Below are positions 1 to 12,775 of a stretch of 64,000 nucleotides of DNA, piece after piece (the stretch's first letter is position 1; every line of letters begins with the position of its first letter). Under the pieces are notes generated by a model. It was not told where the DNA came from and did no database searches. It was given only the letters and a program-made list of their open reading frames with translations. The DNA is from Hofstenia miamia (Eukaryota > Xenacoelomorpha > Acoela): assembly GCA_004352715.1 (NCBI GenBank), contig SCFE01000032.1:1121193-1185192 (forward strand), given 5' to 3'. A program made the position numbers and the translations under genes.

Positions 1-256
1 TATTACGGCTTTACTGAAAATGGCTATTCTTACTAAGTTCTTGCCACATTTTATGCTATTCTTATTACGGTGTTTAACTAAGTTCTTACTAAGAATAGTG
101 GTTTTGAAAGACATTATGTTATGAGCTATTCTTATTACGGCTTTACTGAAAATGGCTATTCTTACTAAGTTCTTGCCACATTTTATGCTATTCTTATTAC
201 GGTGTTTAACTAAGTTCTTACTAAGAATAGTGGTTTTGAAAGACATTATGTTATGC
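1..256. repeat. 132-bp tandem repeat, nearly two copies, running off the left edge
   Basis: The block starting TATTACGGCTTTACTG at 1 recurs at 133 with the same order of sub-motifs, and both copies end in GACATTATGTTATG (near 124 and 256). Each unit also contains two related sub-blocks starting CTATTCTTATTACGG, so the unit looks like an older duplication. It is open at the left edge, so the array length is unknown. Satellite-like DNA; no coding potential seen. Confidence 0.9.
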
Positions 257-3178
257 GATAGCAATTGTTGGTGGGTCTGCGTCAGAGACCGAATTGTGCC
301 CTCAATTGAATGACCATGACCAGCCCGGCTCGGGTCACCCTTGACCGGTGACCCAGACTTGTCCATTGGACATATTTTTTCAGTCCAATCCAATCCAATA
401 CAAAAATTTTCAGCAATTGCCCAATTGGAATCCAATCGAATTCCAATATAATCTCAAATTTTCTTTGCAACATACATTAGATGTCATTGACTTCACTTAA
501 CATTTATTTAACTATAATACACAAATTTTCTGTATGTGATTATTAAGGCCAGGATTTCGCTTGTAAAACCAGAAAAATACAAAATTTCAAAGAAAACGCA
601 GAAAAATCAGAATTATCATTACAGAACGATAAATACCACTCTCAATACTGGAAACATCTCTGTTAACCTCCATATTTGTTTGTTTAATAGTAGTAGTAAT
701 AATAAGAACGGATTTAACCAACATTGTTCCGAGCTATCTAGGACCCTGCGAGTACTCGAAATTATTGCATTAACAGATTTCGAGTCGGGTTGAATAGTGC
801 AGGGTATATTTGTTTAATTGAAAACAATAATATTATTTTTTAATTCAAAAACTTTCTACAAAAATTTCCTTCAAAGTCATTGGTTTTGAGCAATATTGTC
901 TATGTAATGATCGTTACTAATATAAAAATGTTAGAATTTATTGATATTATGGTGGTAGCGTCTCCCTGCTGATTGGATTGTTTTGTATTTTTTAACACAA
1001 TCATTTTCATTTTCTAGTCTTTCGTAAAAGAGAGATTAACAGTTCATTAGAAAAAGTTGCGATTTCAATTTGGCAAATAAACTTCATACTTTATTCAGGT
1101 GATATTTAATAGGTTTCCATTCTTCAATTCAATAACATCAACATTGATTGGTTAATGCTATGTCTATATACAATACAATAATGATTAATTACACGGTTTT
1201 AGGTACCTACAAATGTAACTGCTAGAATATATTTTTTCGTACTTTGAAAACAGTTGATTACTTAATAGTGACTTTATAATTAGGACATTGATAGGCCTAT
1301 AAGTGTAGACAGCCCTTGAGCATCAAAATCCGACTCGAATTTTAGAAGACTGACCCGTCTCGCAGAACCCCAGTATTATCATACACATATCTAAAGCAAA
1401 TATTTTAATTGTATGGAGAATTATTAAGAAAACTATATTACAAAGATGGAAATTTCCAATGAAAATCCAATTGGAATCCAATGAATAGCAAATTTTCTTT
1501 GACCAACGAATTCCAATCCAATTCCAATGTCCAATTGGGGGGGGGGACCGTCATGTGGGTACCGGCTTTGACCACCAGTCCTCACATTGTTTTGACCGTT
1601 TTACCTGGTTTCACCATATTTATAAGTTCAATTCTCATTTTGACCTGTTGTGATTGGTATTGCTGCTTCGGTCCGTTTTTTTGCATTACGTAATGCATTT
1701 GTACGGTTGAAGGATCGTGTACTGAACGCATATGCGTTTATGTTATCGGATTATCCCCAAATTTCGCATTATTCATTTAAAGACACAAAACAAAAAATTG
1801 AAGCAAATCACCCAAGACTTTTAATGTTGCAAATTTTAATAGTGTTTTGTTTGAATATTGGTAATCCTATGTAATTATTTATTTCATTATACATTTTAGT
1901 AATTAATGACACGCTGTGGTTACTTCCAAACATCGATTATGATGATTTTTAGTTTTAGTTTTAAGCCTAATTAATAAGCAGAGCTTGACGCCCTTGGTGA
2001 GCAAAATAATCCCGTAAAGGTAAAAATTTCAACACTTTAAATTAGTTAAAATTGAAGTTTACTCACAACAAAATAACTCAATAGTGAGATATGGGATCTT
2101 ATTAGTTTGTGCCTTTAAAGGCATAAATGGGCAATGGACATGTTTATTTACAGTTTCTATATTAGCTATAAATAATTACTATTACGATTCACTTGCAATA
2201 TATAACGAAAAAGTTAAATGGAGTGCAACAATTAAATATGGTGCTATTGTTTAGATACTTAGAGCACTTATTTATTCAATTTATGCCACTGAATTGACGT
2301 ATTTACTGGAATTATTACTTTTATACACTTGTATTTATTCAAAAAAGCGTTAGTTAATTGCATATGTGATCTACTAACTTTTTGCACAATTGTACAGTGT
2401 AAAGAAGTGTAAATTACAGTCTATTTACATTCATATTTTAGTAAATATATTTATGGTAATTTTCAGGTGTTTTGCAGGTGGAGATTTGAGAAATTTCCGG
2501 ACAAAATTAGCTGACAGGTATGACCAGACATCTCATAGTCACCGGGTTTCACTGTTGCAGTGAAATTAAAGGTGACTATTCCTTTTAAAACTCAAAGTGA
2601 GCCTTTCTCTTACAACGGCGGAAACACAATTCTCTGTAGAAAATTTAATATTACGCAGTTTGTAGATCTGCTTTGCGTAATAAAAATAATGTTAGTGGAA
2701 GTGTTGATATAAAGAGGATTCAAGATATATGAATGAATTTATTTAGAAAAATTTTCTAAATGATTACAGATACTTGCAATTGCCTATATTTATATACTAA
2801 AGAATTTATGAACTTGAGGTTGAAGTAATTTCATACATTACTAAGTAATTATACAAAAATACACGGATTGCAATTGCCAATTGATTAAGGTTTGCTCCAA
2901 AAGTACCTTGCAGAAAGTGGTCTGTACAGCCACTCGTACATTTAAAACGTGAAAAGTCGTGCATTAGCACGTTCTATTTAAGGGAACAGTTGAATCTTCA
3001 GAAGATACAAAAACAATAGTTTTTGTAAATGAACAACTGTTAGATTGCCTAGTTGTAGGATATTATTTACACTTCTGCTCTTGGAATTAAAAAAAAATTC
3101 CCGTTGTAATTACTTAAAGCTTGGGCGGATTACTTTTATTCAGGCTCTTCGCAATTTTGAAAAAATGGTAAAATCAGT
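257..3178. other. Intergenic stretch without a supportable gene
   Basis: Short open frames here have no recognisable family and look like chance. Two places (about 366-476 and 1441-1545) share CCAAT-rich sequence including CCAATTGGAATCCAAT and AAATTTTCTTTG in the same order, so they may be two copies or the two ends of an old repeat. A G-run of ten lies near 1538. Confidence 0.5.
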
Positions 3179-3524
3179 GTTGGAATTGGTTTGACCCGAC
3201 CGGACTATTGGCAAGCCGGTCGACCAGTGCCGGTACCGGAAGGTCGGGTCAGGGTTTGGTTATGCAGTTTGACGCTGTTAATTTGGCTTTCTAGTGAGCA
3301 TTTTGCCAATCAGAATTTTTGTTATTATTAACAGTCCAATTTAAGAAAATAACTTTCTTAATGTTTCCTTTCTGTGTTCTCTTTCATTAATTTTGGGAAA
3401 ATATCCCTATCGAGTAGTAAATATCAGATTCTAGGTGTCGGTTGAAAATTATACCAATTGACAGCCCGGTTGAGCAAAACTTTGCTTCCTCAGTCGGGTC
3501 AGCAAAATCCTGACCGGTTCCAAC
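3179..3524. mobile_element. Possible MITE with short terminal inverted repeats
   Basis: The left end reads GTTGGAATTGGT and the right end, read on the other strand, GTTGGAACCGGT. The two differences are what CpG decay would give. Just inside both ends comes TGACCCGAC. A further inverted pair (TGACCCGACC at 3193 and its complement at 3242) gives a GC-rich hairpin unlike the AT-rich surroundings. No clean target duplication was found, so the ends are tentative. Similar CGGGTC-rich patches occur near 325-350, 22235 and 24190. Confidence 0.4.
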
Positions 3525-4030
3525 TCTCAGTAGAATATTTGGAGCTATTCATTCTAATGGATTAACATACCTAATGGCAGCTTCATTTTTAAATTAAGGG
3601 AATTAATCGGCAACCTCACCACTAGGATTGGAATTTGTCGACTTGACACACTCTGACCAGGGGATAATACAGAGGGAGTCGAGAGGCAAATTTGTCGTGT
3701 GGTCAAAAATAATTTAAGATTGGTAAATTTTTTTAAAATGTGTTCATTACTTTTCTGGAATTGATACCAATCACAACAAACATTTAAGTAATTAAGTGAT
3801 CACAGATCATTAATGTACAGGGAATAAGAATTTTCAAACGGATGGGCGGTTTGATGTAAATTTGACTTTAAAATGGATTACTTAACGGTTCGTGTACCTT
3901 CACTTTCTTATCGGATAAGTATTCGATGGGGTGTATTTACCCCCAAAACATTTATTAATATAATTAATGCTTAATCATCATCAGTTGTTACCTTATATCT
4001 CACTTAGTTGTATACATTGCTAGAAATCTA

Positions 4031-4345
4031 TAACAAGCGCAAGCTCGCTTTCTGTGTGAATTTAGCTATCTTAAAACATGTGTTAAAAAATATAGCAAGC
4101 GCACGCCGTCTGTGTGAATGCTACTATCTTAAAACATGTGTTTAAATTACAAGCGCGATATCGCAAGCTTTCTGTGTGAATACCCTCCTTTATTTCCTCT
4201 TGTTTAAATCTCAAGATTGGCTTTATCGCTCGCTTTCTGTGTGAATTCAACTATCTTAAAATATGTATTAAAAATATAAGCGCTATATCGCAAGCTTTCT
4301 GTGTGAATGCACCCTAAGAGCTCGTACACTGCCGGTAAGTAAATT
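4031..4345. repeat. Five-copy repeat field with GCTTTCTGTGTGAAT core
   Basis: The core CTTTCTGTGTGAAT (one copy has CGTCTGTGTGAAT) occurs five times, near 4047, 4105, 4166, 4231 and 4294. Most are preceded by palindromic GCGC/ATATCGC sequence and followed by CTATCTTAAAACATGT. The right edge reads outward, on the minus strand, as TTAGGGTGCATTCACACAG, which is the style of many DNA-transposon ends. This may be the subterminal repeat region of a cut-and-paste element, but no matching left end was found. Confidence 0.6.
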
Positions 4346-5204
4346 AATTTGTAGGGTCTCTTCCAATATTAGAAAAATACAAGGTTCAAGTTTCTTTATT
4401 TATATGAAGTCTTAAAATTTCAAGTGTTGCATCACGTAGTGTAAAAAGTGTCTAAAAGTCACATTTTTTCAGTTTTCAGTTGGAGTCTTTTGGCTAATTG
4501 TCACATTTTCTTTGTTTTGATTAATGCGAAAAATTTATATTATTGGTTAAGTTGGTCATTCTTAAATGGTTATAGCTCAAACAGTTTTATTTGATTAACA
4601 AATTTTTATACCCATCTATTGTATATCGATTGAACTCAATTAAATGTGTGTCCATTTTCCGGTTATGTAAAATGTTTGGGATACTCCATGTAAAATAATT
4701 GCTTCTACCAAAATTTCGGCATTTAGGGGTCTAGAGCTAAAAAACTATGGTGCCAAATTTTTTCCAATTTATTTTATAGAATACGTAAAAAGTTTGTAAA
4801 TAAAATGGGAAAAAGACAATTTTATTTGTCTATAAAATAGCAAAAATTGGAATTTTTTTAGGAAAGTAGGCTATTTTTGAGACTTAGATCAGTTAATTTT
4901 ATTTACAAAATCCATTGTAATTGTATACTAGATTTCACCCTTTCTTTTAATTTTTTGCGATTTTCCTCAAAGCATTGCATGTGACAAAGGGATTTTTCTA
5001 CTAGATGCTTCAATTTGAAACAATGTTTTAATATTTATTCTATGCTATGTCTTAATTTTGCATGCCTCTATTCAAATGCTTGCATTATCACTGTATTTTT
5101 AGGAGGCTGCAGTCCTACAATGATTGATTTGTAAAAGTATAATTAAATTTTTTATGATTTATTTTTGTACTTAGTAATTGGTTTACTATAAGAGAATTTA
5201 GTTT

Positions 5205-5690
5205 CGATTGTCTATTTTTGTGGATTCCACAAAACTTCGGAAAAGAATTTTATTTCGATTGTCTATTTTTGTGGATTCCACAAATGCTCGAATTTGTTGT
5301 TTCACTTGTAATATATTTTTGTGGATTCCACAAAACTTCGGAAGAGAATTTTATTTCAATTGTCTATTATTGTGGACTTCACAAAATGCTCGAATTGTTG
5401 TTTCACTTTAATATATTTTTGTGGATTCCACAAAACTTTGGAATAGAATTTTATTTCAATTGTCTATTATTGTGGACTTCACAAAATGCTCGAATTGTTG
5501 TTTCACTTTAATATATTTTTGTGGATTCCACAAAACTTCGGAAGAGAATTTTATTTCGATTGTCTATTTTTGTGGATTCCACAAAATGCTCGAATTTGTT
5601 GTTTCACTTGTAATATATTTTTGTGGATTCCACAAAACTTCAGAAGAGAATTGTTTAACTTGTTAATTATTTTTGTGGATTCTACAAAAT
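5205..5690. repeat. Hairpin minisatellite, about ten copies
   Basis: The near-perfect palindrome TTTTGTGGATTCCACAAAA (8-bp stem, 3-base loop) recurs about every 50 bp, near 5216, 5265, 5320, 5368, 5417, 5469, 5518, 5566, 5620 and 5672. Two spacer types alternate: one with CTTCGGAAGAGAATTTTATTTC and one with TGCTCGAATTTGTTG, giving a higher-order period near 100 bp. Two copies have the paired change GGACTTCAC. Open frames across this block are by-products of the repeat. Confidence 0.9.
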
Positions 5691-6263
5691 ATTTGAAGTT
5701 TTTGAAACTAAAATATTATTAACAAAAATGGAAAATGTGATTTATTCCATTTTTATTTGACTCTATGTTAAATATATAATCGTTTTACAATATAAAATAA
5801 AAAATTGAAGCCCCCTCCCCATTCAAAATATTTTAGGACCGCGCCTGTTGGTATTACACATTTATTTGTTAGCAATGTTATGATGTAAAACGAAAACATA
5901 AATACACATGTAGAAATTTCATTACATTTTTTGTAATTAAGGAAAGCCTATTTTAATGTGAATTGAGAAAATACCTACACCCTAAGTGATTGCTAAATCT
6001 CGAAAACACTTTAACATTGGTCAGAAACAAAAATTACTCCAGTATAACAATAATAAAATCTTTCAGGGTGTCTTTAATCTTTGAAGGACAAACTTGTTAC
6101 TAAGATTCCCATAAGAAATAAGTTAATTTCTTGACATTGTCTTTATGTATTATGCTCATGTTTTACTAGTTTTATTCTCTATCCGTATCCACCCCACCAT
6201 TAACATTGGTAACAATAGCAGCACTACCCGCAGGTAGCGACGGGGAAAAGCCGCTCAGCTCTT

Positions 6264-6543
6264 NNNNNNNNNNNNNNNNNNNNNNNNNNNNNNNNNNNNN
6301 NNNNNNNNNNNNNNNNNNNNNNNNNNNNNNNNNNNNNNNNNNNNNNNNNNNNNNNNNNNNNNNNNNNNNNNNNNNNNNNNNNNNNNNNNNNNNNNNNNNN
6401 NNNNNNNNNNNNNNNNNNNNNNNNNNNNNNNNNNNNNNNNNNNNNNNNNNNNNNNNNNNNNNNNNNNNNNNNNNNNNNNNNNNNNNNNNNNNNNNNNNNN
6501 NNNNNNNNNNNNNNNNNNNNNNNNNNNNNNNNNNNNNNNNNNN
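6264..6543. other. Assembly gap (280 N) between two copies of the same 29 bases
   Basis: The sequence starting GTAGCGACGGGGAAAAGC lies directly on both sides of the gap. Either the gap sits inside a tandem repeat of this GC-rich unit or the contig ends overlap and were not merged. Confidence 0.85.
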
Positions 6544-7949
6544 GTAGCGACGGGGAAAAGCCGCTCAGCTCTTGGCTACGCCCTTGTCTGGAAGGAGAAC
6601 ATTATCACTACAAATTCTGTAGTTAGCTCATAGTGCAATGCTTCTCAAAAAATAGACTACACTTTTTATAAATACAGTCATCAACTATTGGGAAAAATAT
6701 GTTATCTCTAAACTCGCAGTGAGTAATTGACATGAAATGAATCAATATAGACTCTCTTTATAACATGTAATCAGATTCCATTATAGGAAGTCCGGAAAAT
6801 TTATTTTTTCTATAGTTTATGAAAAACAAAAAATTTCAGTAAAATACATGGGCCTATAAAGTCCCAATCGCCGCAAAATCTATCAAATATTTCCTTTAAA
6901 AATTGCAGCCCTACAATGAACATTGCTTAACCATACAAGAAGTCTTGGCGACGGCATCAAAATACAGACTAATTTAGAGAAATACTTTTTTTATGTCTTC
7001 TCAAGAAAATATATGGGCGAATAAAATGCAAATTGCCTCAAAATCTAACAAACATGTCCTTTGAAGAAAAGCAGCCCTACCATGCACATTGCTTCATCAT
7101 TCAGAAAGATTTTGTGACGGTAGAAAAATGCATGCCAATTTAGAGCAATCGCTAAAAATATTTTTTATGCCATGTGTTAAGATAGCACGCGAAATCAATT
7201 TTCGTACGCCATCGCGCGACAGAAATTTGTCGAATTAAGAAAATAATTTGTGTAATGAGCCCTCTCCAGTCCCCCGTCACCACATCCTTCAATAAAAATG
7301 TTCTATAATTAACAAATTCATTAAGAAGGTATTGGTTCTATTTATCAACTGTACATAGATTTATGTATCCTGTGTAAACAGGTTTGCCAACTGCTTTTTA
7401 TAATTTCTTAAGTACCAATATATGGTGGATGTTGGATGAAATTGGATTGTCTAACATGTTCGAAATATTCTAAAAAATGTGTTAGAATATTTGAAAAATA
7501 ATTGGAAAGTTTGACTAATATTTGAGAAGGATTGGCAAGGTTTCATAAATATTAGGGAAATGTGCTCACAAGTCTTCTCTTAACATTTCAACCCAAAGTG
7601 AATTTTTTTTAGTAGAGAATCATCTAAACGATTATTAAACTAATGAATATAAGTAAAGTAACTACTGCCGTTTAAATGTATCATTCGCTTTGGTGGGGTA
7701 AGATTAATGAAATCTAAAAAATTGGTTTAGCATATACTGAAATATCAAAAAACCCTTCACCACTTATTTGAGTATGAATAGCACTTTGTTCAATATTTTG
7801 AATGTTAACTGAGATAGCTTCTAAAATTTTTACTAAAACCACCTATGTAAAGAAAATAAAGGAACTGATGTTTACCAACAAAGATCTTCGAAGCCAAGAC
7901 CTTCTTAAAGTCTTGGAAATTCCTTTCGACTAAAATTGTTGCTACCCCG
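6544..7949. other. Intergenic stretch, nothing recognised
   Basis: AT-rich sequence without a supportable reading frame. Two related passages (about 6845-6975 and 7015-7135) share phrases such as CAAAATCTA and GCAGCCCTAC, pointing to an old local duplication. Confidence 0.5.
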
Positions 7950-8468
7950 AAAGGTTTGATTCTTGGCCCTATCTAGGCAAAGCGCTTGACAATAAGATGT
8001 CCTTCAACAAGCACATATATGATGTATTATCAAAGACCTTATATATATCACAAATTCGATTTGTTATGTTTGCAGATTTTCTGTAGCGAAGCCAGGAAAC
8101 ATATTTTTAAGTCTTACATACTACCCCACATTACATACGGTGCACTTGGTTGGTTTTTCATTACCTCTTTTAAATCTTGTTCCAGGATACGTCGTTTTCT
8201 TCGACATGCCACTCGCGTCTTAAATTTGAATCAATGTTGGCTGATCGATCTAATAAACACATCCTTAGAGAAAGACACAATCAGACTTATTGAGAAGATT
8301 CAAAATAACACGTCTCAACCTTTGAATTCGCGCTTACAATGTCGTGGCAGTTCATATTACACAATCCCTCAATTATCTTGTAATTTTGTGCGTACGTCAA
8401 AGTACGCCAAGTTGTTCATTCCCATTACGTGTGATTACAAAATTTTTGTTCATTCCCATTACGTGTGA
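7950..8468 (+). pseudogene. LINE (non-LTR retrotransposon) reverse transcriptase, C-terminal fragment
   Basis: The translation carries the order typical of the end of a Jockey/CR1-type LINE RT domain. First comes LGKALDNKMSFNKHI (the LG-x-LD-x-LSF-x-HI block), then after a frame change ARKHIFKSYILPHITYGALGW (block with IL-PH-YG-W), then LRHATRVLNL. Catalytic YADD should lie upstream and is not seen, so only the thumb and following region survive. A local direct repeat (TTCATTCCCATTACGTGTGATTACAAAATTT, about 8416-8478) marks the end. Not a functional gene; clade uncertain. Confidence 0.7.
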
Positions 8469-8478
8469 TTACAAAATT

Positions 8479-11400
8479 TCAAGAAGCTTCCTGTGACTGT
8501 AATAGAGTAATTTCAGTACCTTTCGCTCTTCCTTTACTAACTTTCTTTTTTACATTTTCACGTTGAACTTTGTGATGTTGAAACTTGTGCAGGAAATAAA
8601 TGCCCTCATTATGATTAATATTCTTATTAAATTAAATAATTTACAGTAATTAGTTGAACGTTTGTTGATAGAAGCATTAAATTTGAATCACTTTCATCTA
8701 AGATTTGTATTAGAATAAATTTAAAAGACATTTTTATAAAAAAACAAATAAAATCAATTATTTTATATAACATACCTTGAAATTGAGGAATGCTAGCAAG
8801 TGGTTCTCTGCGGATGAATGGAATATTTTCGAAGTTGAAGCTAAAAACTTTTAAATACTACTTCCACTATTTTACTTTCTTTATTTGAAGATTCATGTCT
8901 TGCATGAGCGCGTTTCCTTGATAGAAATGTATGGGTGGTATATGGAGGAAATTTTCTAAATTCCGAAATCCAAAAAATTTGTTGGAAAAGTAAATGCAGG
9001 AGATCTATTTTCAAATTTGTATGCCAGAATAAATAAAAAAATGAGTCTTCAAATTTATCAGAAAGACATAAATACTAAAAAAAGTACTGATGAAATTGTT
9101 GATATGATTTATCATCACAAGGTAATGGCCCAGATATTCGCCAATTTTCATGCCTATAATGGTGTTCCGTTAATTTGAATTACTGACAAAAAACTTTACT
9201 TTGTAAATATATCACTTTAATTGTGCCAATGGTTCATATAAAAAGAACGAACAGATTGCTTAATGACTTTTAGTGTATTTTCATATTTAAAAGCACTTGA
9301 AATTCTGTAGTAATCCATATTTTTTAACGTCCGTTGCAATGTGCGCATTAGTGCATGAACGTTGTATACAATAAATTGTTTGCCAAAAATAGAATTGGAT
9401 TACATAATAAATTGATCAATGTATTTCTGTCCGAATTCAAGATTATAGCAATTATTTGAACTAAAAACAAAAACAGCAGAAAAGAGTAAGAGAAAATTTT
9501 TAAGCAAAGTGTTAGGAAGGAATTCTACCATGCAACCCACACCATATATAAAAAAACTCCACCATCCCGTTTTTTTAAATAATTCTTTTATTTTTAAAAA
9601 TTCCTTAGTTAACCTAAGAGTGGCATACGTATTTGACTATTGAAGAAACTGATGAGATGACATTTTATTAGGAAACTGATGAGATGACCAAAAATTGATG
9701 TTTTCTGACAGAACCTTCAAAAATAAGATGCATTGGTTCTTGCAGAAATTGACTGACTTAACAAATATTTAATCTTGATAACGACGTAATGCCAAGAAAA
9801 TGATTCTAGAATTATTGAATGACGATTATTAAACTGAAGGGAAGAAGCAAGAATCGCCTCAATACCATACTTAATCCCAAAATAATAGGTATTTGCATGA
9901 TGGGATTTTACAGTCTGTTGATTGACCTTCAGGTACAGAAAAAAAGTGTGCTAGCTGTTTGAGGCAGTTCACCATGATTGTGATTCCGTAGACGTTTTAG
10001 AAGTTCCGTTTCAGATGGTTGTGTAACATTATGAGTGACAGCCCATTGTCACAAATCATTACGTATATTCATATCATTAAAATTGTCACTATCACTTTCA
10101 AATGAATTCACATTTAATGGTGGTTGATGCATGATTCACATTGATTACTACTGCAGTAAAAATTTGGGGCTCAGGCCCGCAGCAATGGAACACTCCAAGA
10201 ATTTTCCAATATATCTTTTTAAAATACTCGTTGATTTAAGATTACAAATAATTGCATTTTTGCAAAATATAATTACAGTCACCATTGATAATTATAAATA
10301 TCATTATGTATAAAAAAATTCAGTAAGACCTGATGAAGCAAGAAAAAATATAAAGTATAGTAATTGTGAGCAACTGAAAAATAATTCATAATTTGAATGA
10401 CTATACATGTACAGCGATGCTAAAAAATGATTGCTACTACTCCTACCCAGTTTTTGAAATCTTTGTAAATAAAATGTTGCAGATTTTCTGAAACATTCTC
10501 GAAACATTTTCTGCCACACAATGGCAACATTCCTGGAACGTTCCCACGACGGCCATTTACCACACTCCGAATACATTTCTGGAACATTTAGGCAACATTT
10601 TTTGCTTGGTGGGAGCAAGCTCTGAATCTAGTGAAGAACTTTGGGCTTCTATAGATGAATGTTTGTTATTTAAATGTTCTAGAATGGCATTTACTCGCCG
10701 ATGCTTCGTACGTATGCAAAAATTTAAATATCATTTTGGTGACAACATTTTGCAAATGAGGAAACTACATGTGCTAGGTTATAAAATAATACTTTAGAAT
10801 CATCAACTTCTGGCCCCACCAAAAGGCTCTCAGATCGCTTGCTTATTCTCATTTCCTACTACCAATAATGCAAGCAAAAATAGAAAAAATCATGAATGAG
10901 CTATGCGAAAAATGTTTTGAATAGGGCGCAAGGAGAGGCTGATGAGTACATCAAAGAAATAAATAGTAATTCCGCAAAAGTTAATAAAAATAGTGAAAAT
11001 TTTTAAGTACGGTCTATGGAAAACAATTAGTGATAAATGCATACTAAAAAAGTATGAAGTATGGAATTATATCAATGTGCATCTAAAAATATCCAATTCA
11101 GTTCTGCTAAATAGTATTTACAGTTAGTCACGTTTTTATCTAGTGCCGCGAATTTAGCTTTATAATTAACGAAATAGATATAAAATAAGAAATATCTATT
11201 AAAGAGCACATTGCTATTTAAATATGCATACTTTTTCAGGGTTTACGGCTGTTAGTTATAAAGTTTGTTAGTCATAAACTACTAAAATTAACCATTAAAT
11301 AATGAAAACAAATAGCGATAGCATTAAACAATTAAAAAATTATTATTTATATTTGTAATACTTTTTGTTGAATACCAAAATCCTGTAACAGAGGACTATG

Positions 11401-12579
11401 TCTTTCGATATTAACAAAATGGGCTAAAAACTCTGTAGTATACTCTTTTACAATGAATTCTTTCTTAATATCTATTTGAAATATTTGACAACTGCAATTG
11501 AGCAATTGAAAAAATTGAATTATGAGGTTAGAGTTAACAGAATGTAATGGTTGGAGACAAATTTACTAAAAATACTTAAATAACAAAATGTGTGATAAGT
11601 GTTATTCCCAGAAGTCTATATTTTTGCTGTCCCATGATTCTAATATACAGTATGCAAGAATTCGTTAGGAAAGATTATAGAATGCCCTCATATGATACCA
11701 CATGTTCGAAAGGATAATAAAATTGGCAATATCAGTACGGGGACCAAGAATCCTAAGCTATTGCAAATAACATATTACTACGATTAACAAATTTCGGTTT
11801 TAAGTGAATGAAGTAGAAAGAAATAATTAATTTTTATAATTACATGGTAAAGGATCGGTAGGATTTAAACCCACTATCTTTCCATATATTAATATGGATG
11901 TGTTTATTACACCCCGAACTTCAACATATTATTTACAAAACCACAAATAATTAGATTTAAGTCGGTGCCTTCAAAATTATTGGAAACACCAACAAATACA
12001 TTTGTAGTACGATTTACATTATGAGATAAACAATTTTGCAAAGTAAACAGGCGCAAATCTTTACCAAAAGGGCATTCCCTGATTACACGCTCACAGGGAA
12101 CTCTGATATTCAATTCATCAAACTAAATAAACTAGGTAAAAAATTGTAAACAGAAACAAATTTAGTAGTATCACAGTAATAAAAAGTAATAAAATTACTC
12201 TTCTAATTGCAGCCTGCATGTCGTCAACATCAGTAAACCAAAGAAGTCTGAGATCCATGTCACTCAATTTCATATCTTTAATATGTTTCAAACAATAAAT
12301 GTTAAAGGTGTAAATTAACTACAAATATTTACATCATCCAATTTCAGGGGCTTGTAAACAGGATTTTTTATATAACTTTTTGCAAGTAAATCCTTGCACA
12401 AACTATACGCTTTGTAGCATTCATCTTGCAAACTTTAAATATAAGCATTAGTATTTAAAATCAATAAGATGTTTTCTTTTTTCAAGTAAACATACTCCAA
12501 TTCGAAATAATGGTAGCTATTTGACAGATAACAAAAACATGGCCGCGGTGATGTTATTTATAACTAACCTCTTTTATAA
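8479..12579. other. Intergenic stretch; one field of ACATT-type repeats
   Basis: No gene could be supported. Between about 10470 and 10600 the words GAACATT, GAAACATT and GGCAACATT recur many times, which looks like a degenerate short-period repeat. The minus strand near 11840-11880 has a tRNA T-arm-like stretch (GTGGGTTTAAATCC) but no folding tRNA around it. Confidence 0.45.
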
Positions 12580-12583
12580 CTAG
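12580..12583. repeat. Target-site duplication CTAG, left of element D
   Basis: CTAG immediately before the LTR start TGTAGCAT matches CTAG immediately after the LTR end at 15965-15968. Four-base duplications are usual for gypsy-type integrases. Confidence 0.8.
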
Positions 12584-12775
12584 TGTAGCATAATCCAACA
12601 AAGAACAAAACTACAGCAAAGAAACTACGATCGAATCACATATTAATTGATTTCATTAATTTTGTACTTTATTGAATTAACAAAAAACCAAGTCATGTGA
12701 TTTGAATTTGTAATCAATTTTGTAAAACAATTATTTGCCACCTTAACTTTTTGACAAATCACATGTGGACAATAA
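12584..12775 (+). repeat. Truncated 5' LTR of element D (first 192 bp)
   Basis: Nearly identical to 14543-14734 of the 3' LTR. It contains the inverted pair TCATGTGATTTG / CAAATCACATGT. Homology ends at GGACAATAA, where ORF3 sequence begins abruptly. Confidence 0.9.

Noticed and set aside
1481-1874. Two overlapping plus-strand frames of about 70 codons
   Set aside because: Low-complexity CCAAT-rich sequence upstream, no recognisable motif, no intron or promoter support.
2109-2124. TGCCTTTAAAGGCA palindrome resembling the ORF3 array core
   Set aside because: Only the central palindrome is shared; the flanking part of the unit is absent, so chance is likely.
5205-5690. Regularly spaced palindromes as a CRISPR-like array
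   Set aside because: The spacers are themselves repeats of two types, the genome is eukaryotic and there are no cas genes; it is a minisatellite.
5208-5722. Several overlapping open frames rich in FLWIPQ and CGFHK
   Set aside because: They arise in all frames from the hairpin minisatellite and resemble no protein family.
10131-10797. Short frames on both strands near 10.1-10.8 kb
   Set aside because: They run through the ACATT-type repeat field and show no family signal.
11835-11885. Minus-strand tRNA-like end (GTGGGTTTAAATCC then a CCA)
   Set aside because: Only a T-arm can be drawn; no D-arm, anticodon arm or matching acceptor strand upstream. At most a SINE or tRNA relic.
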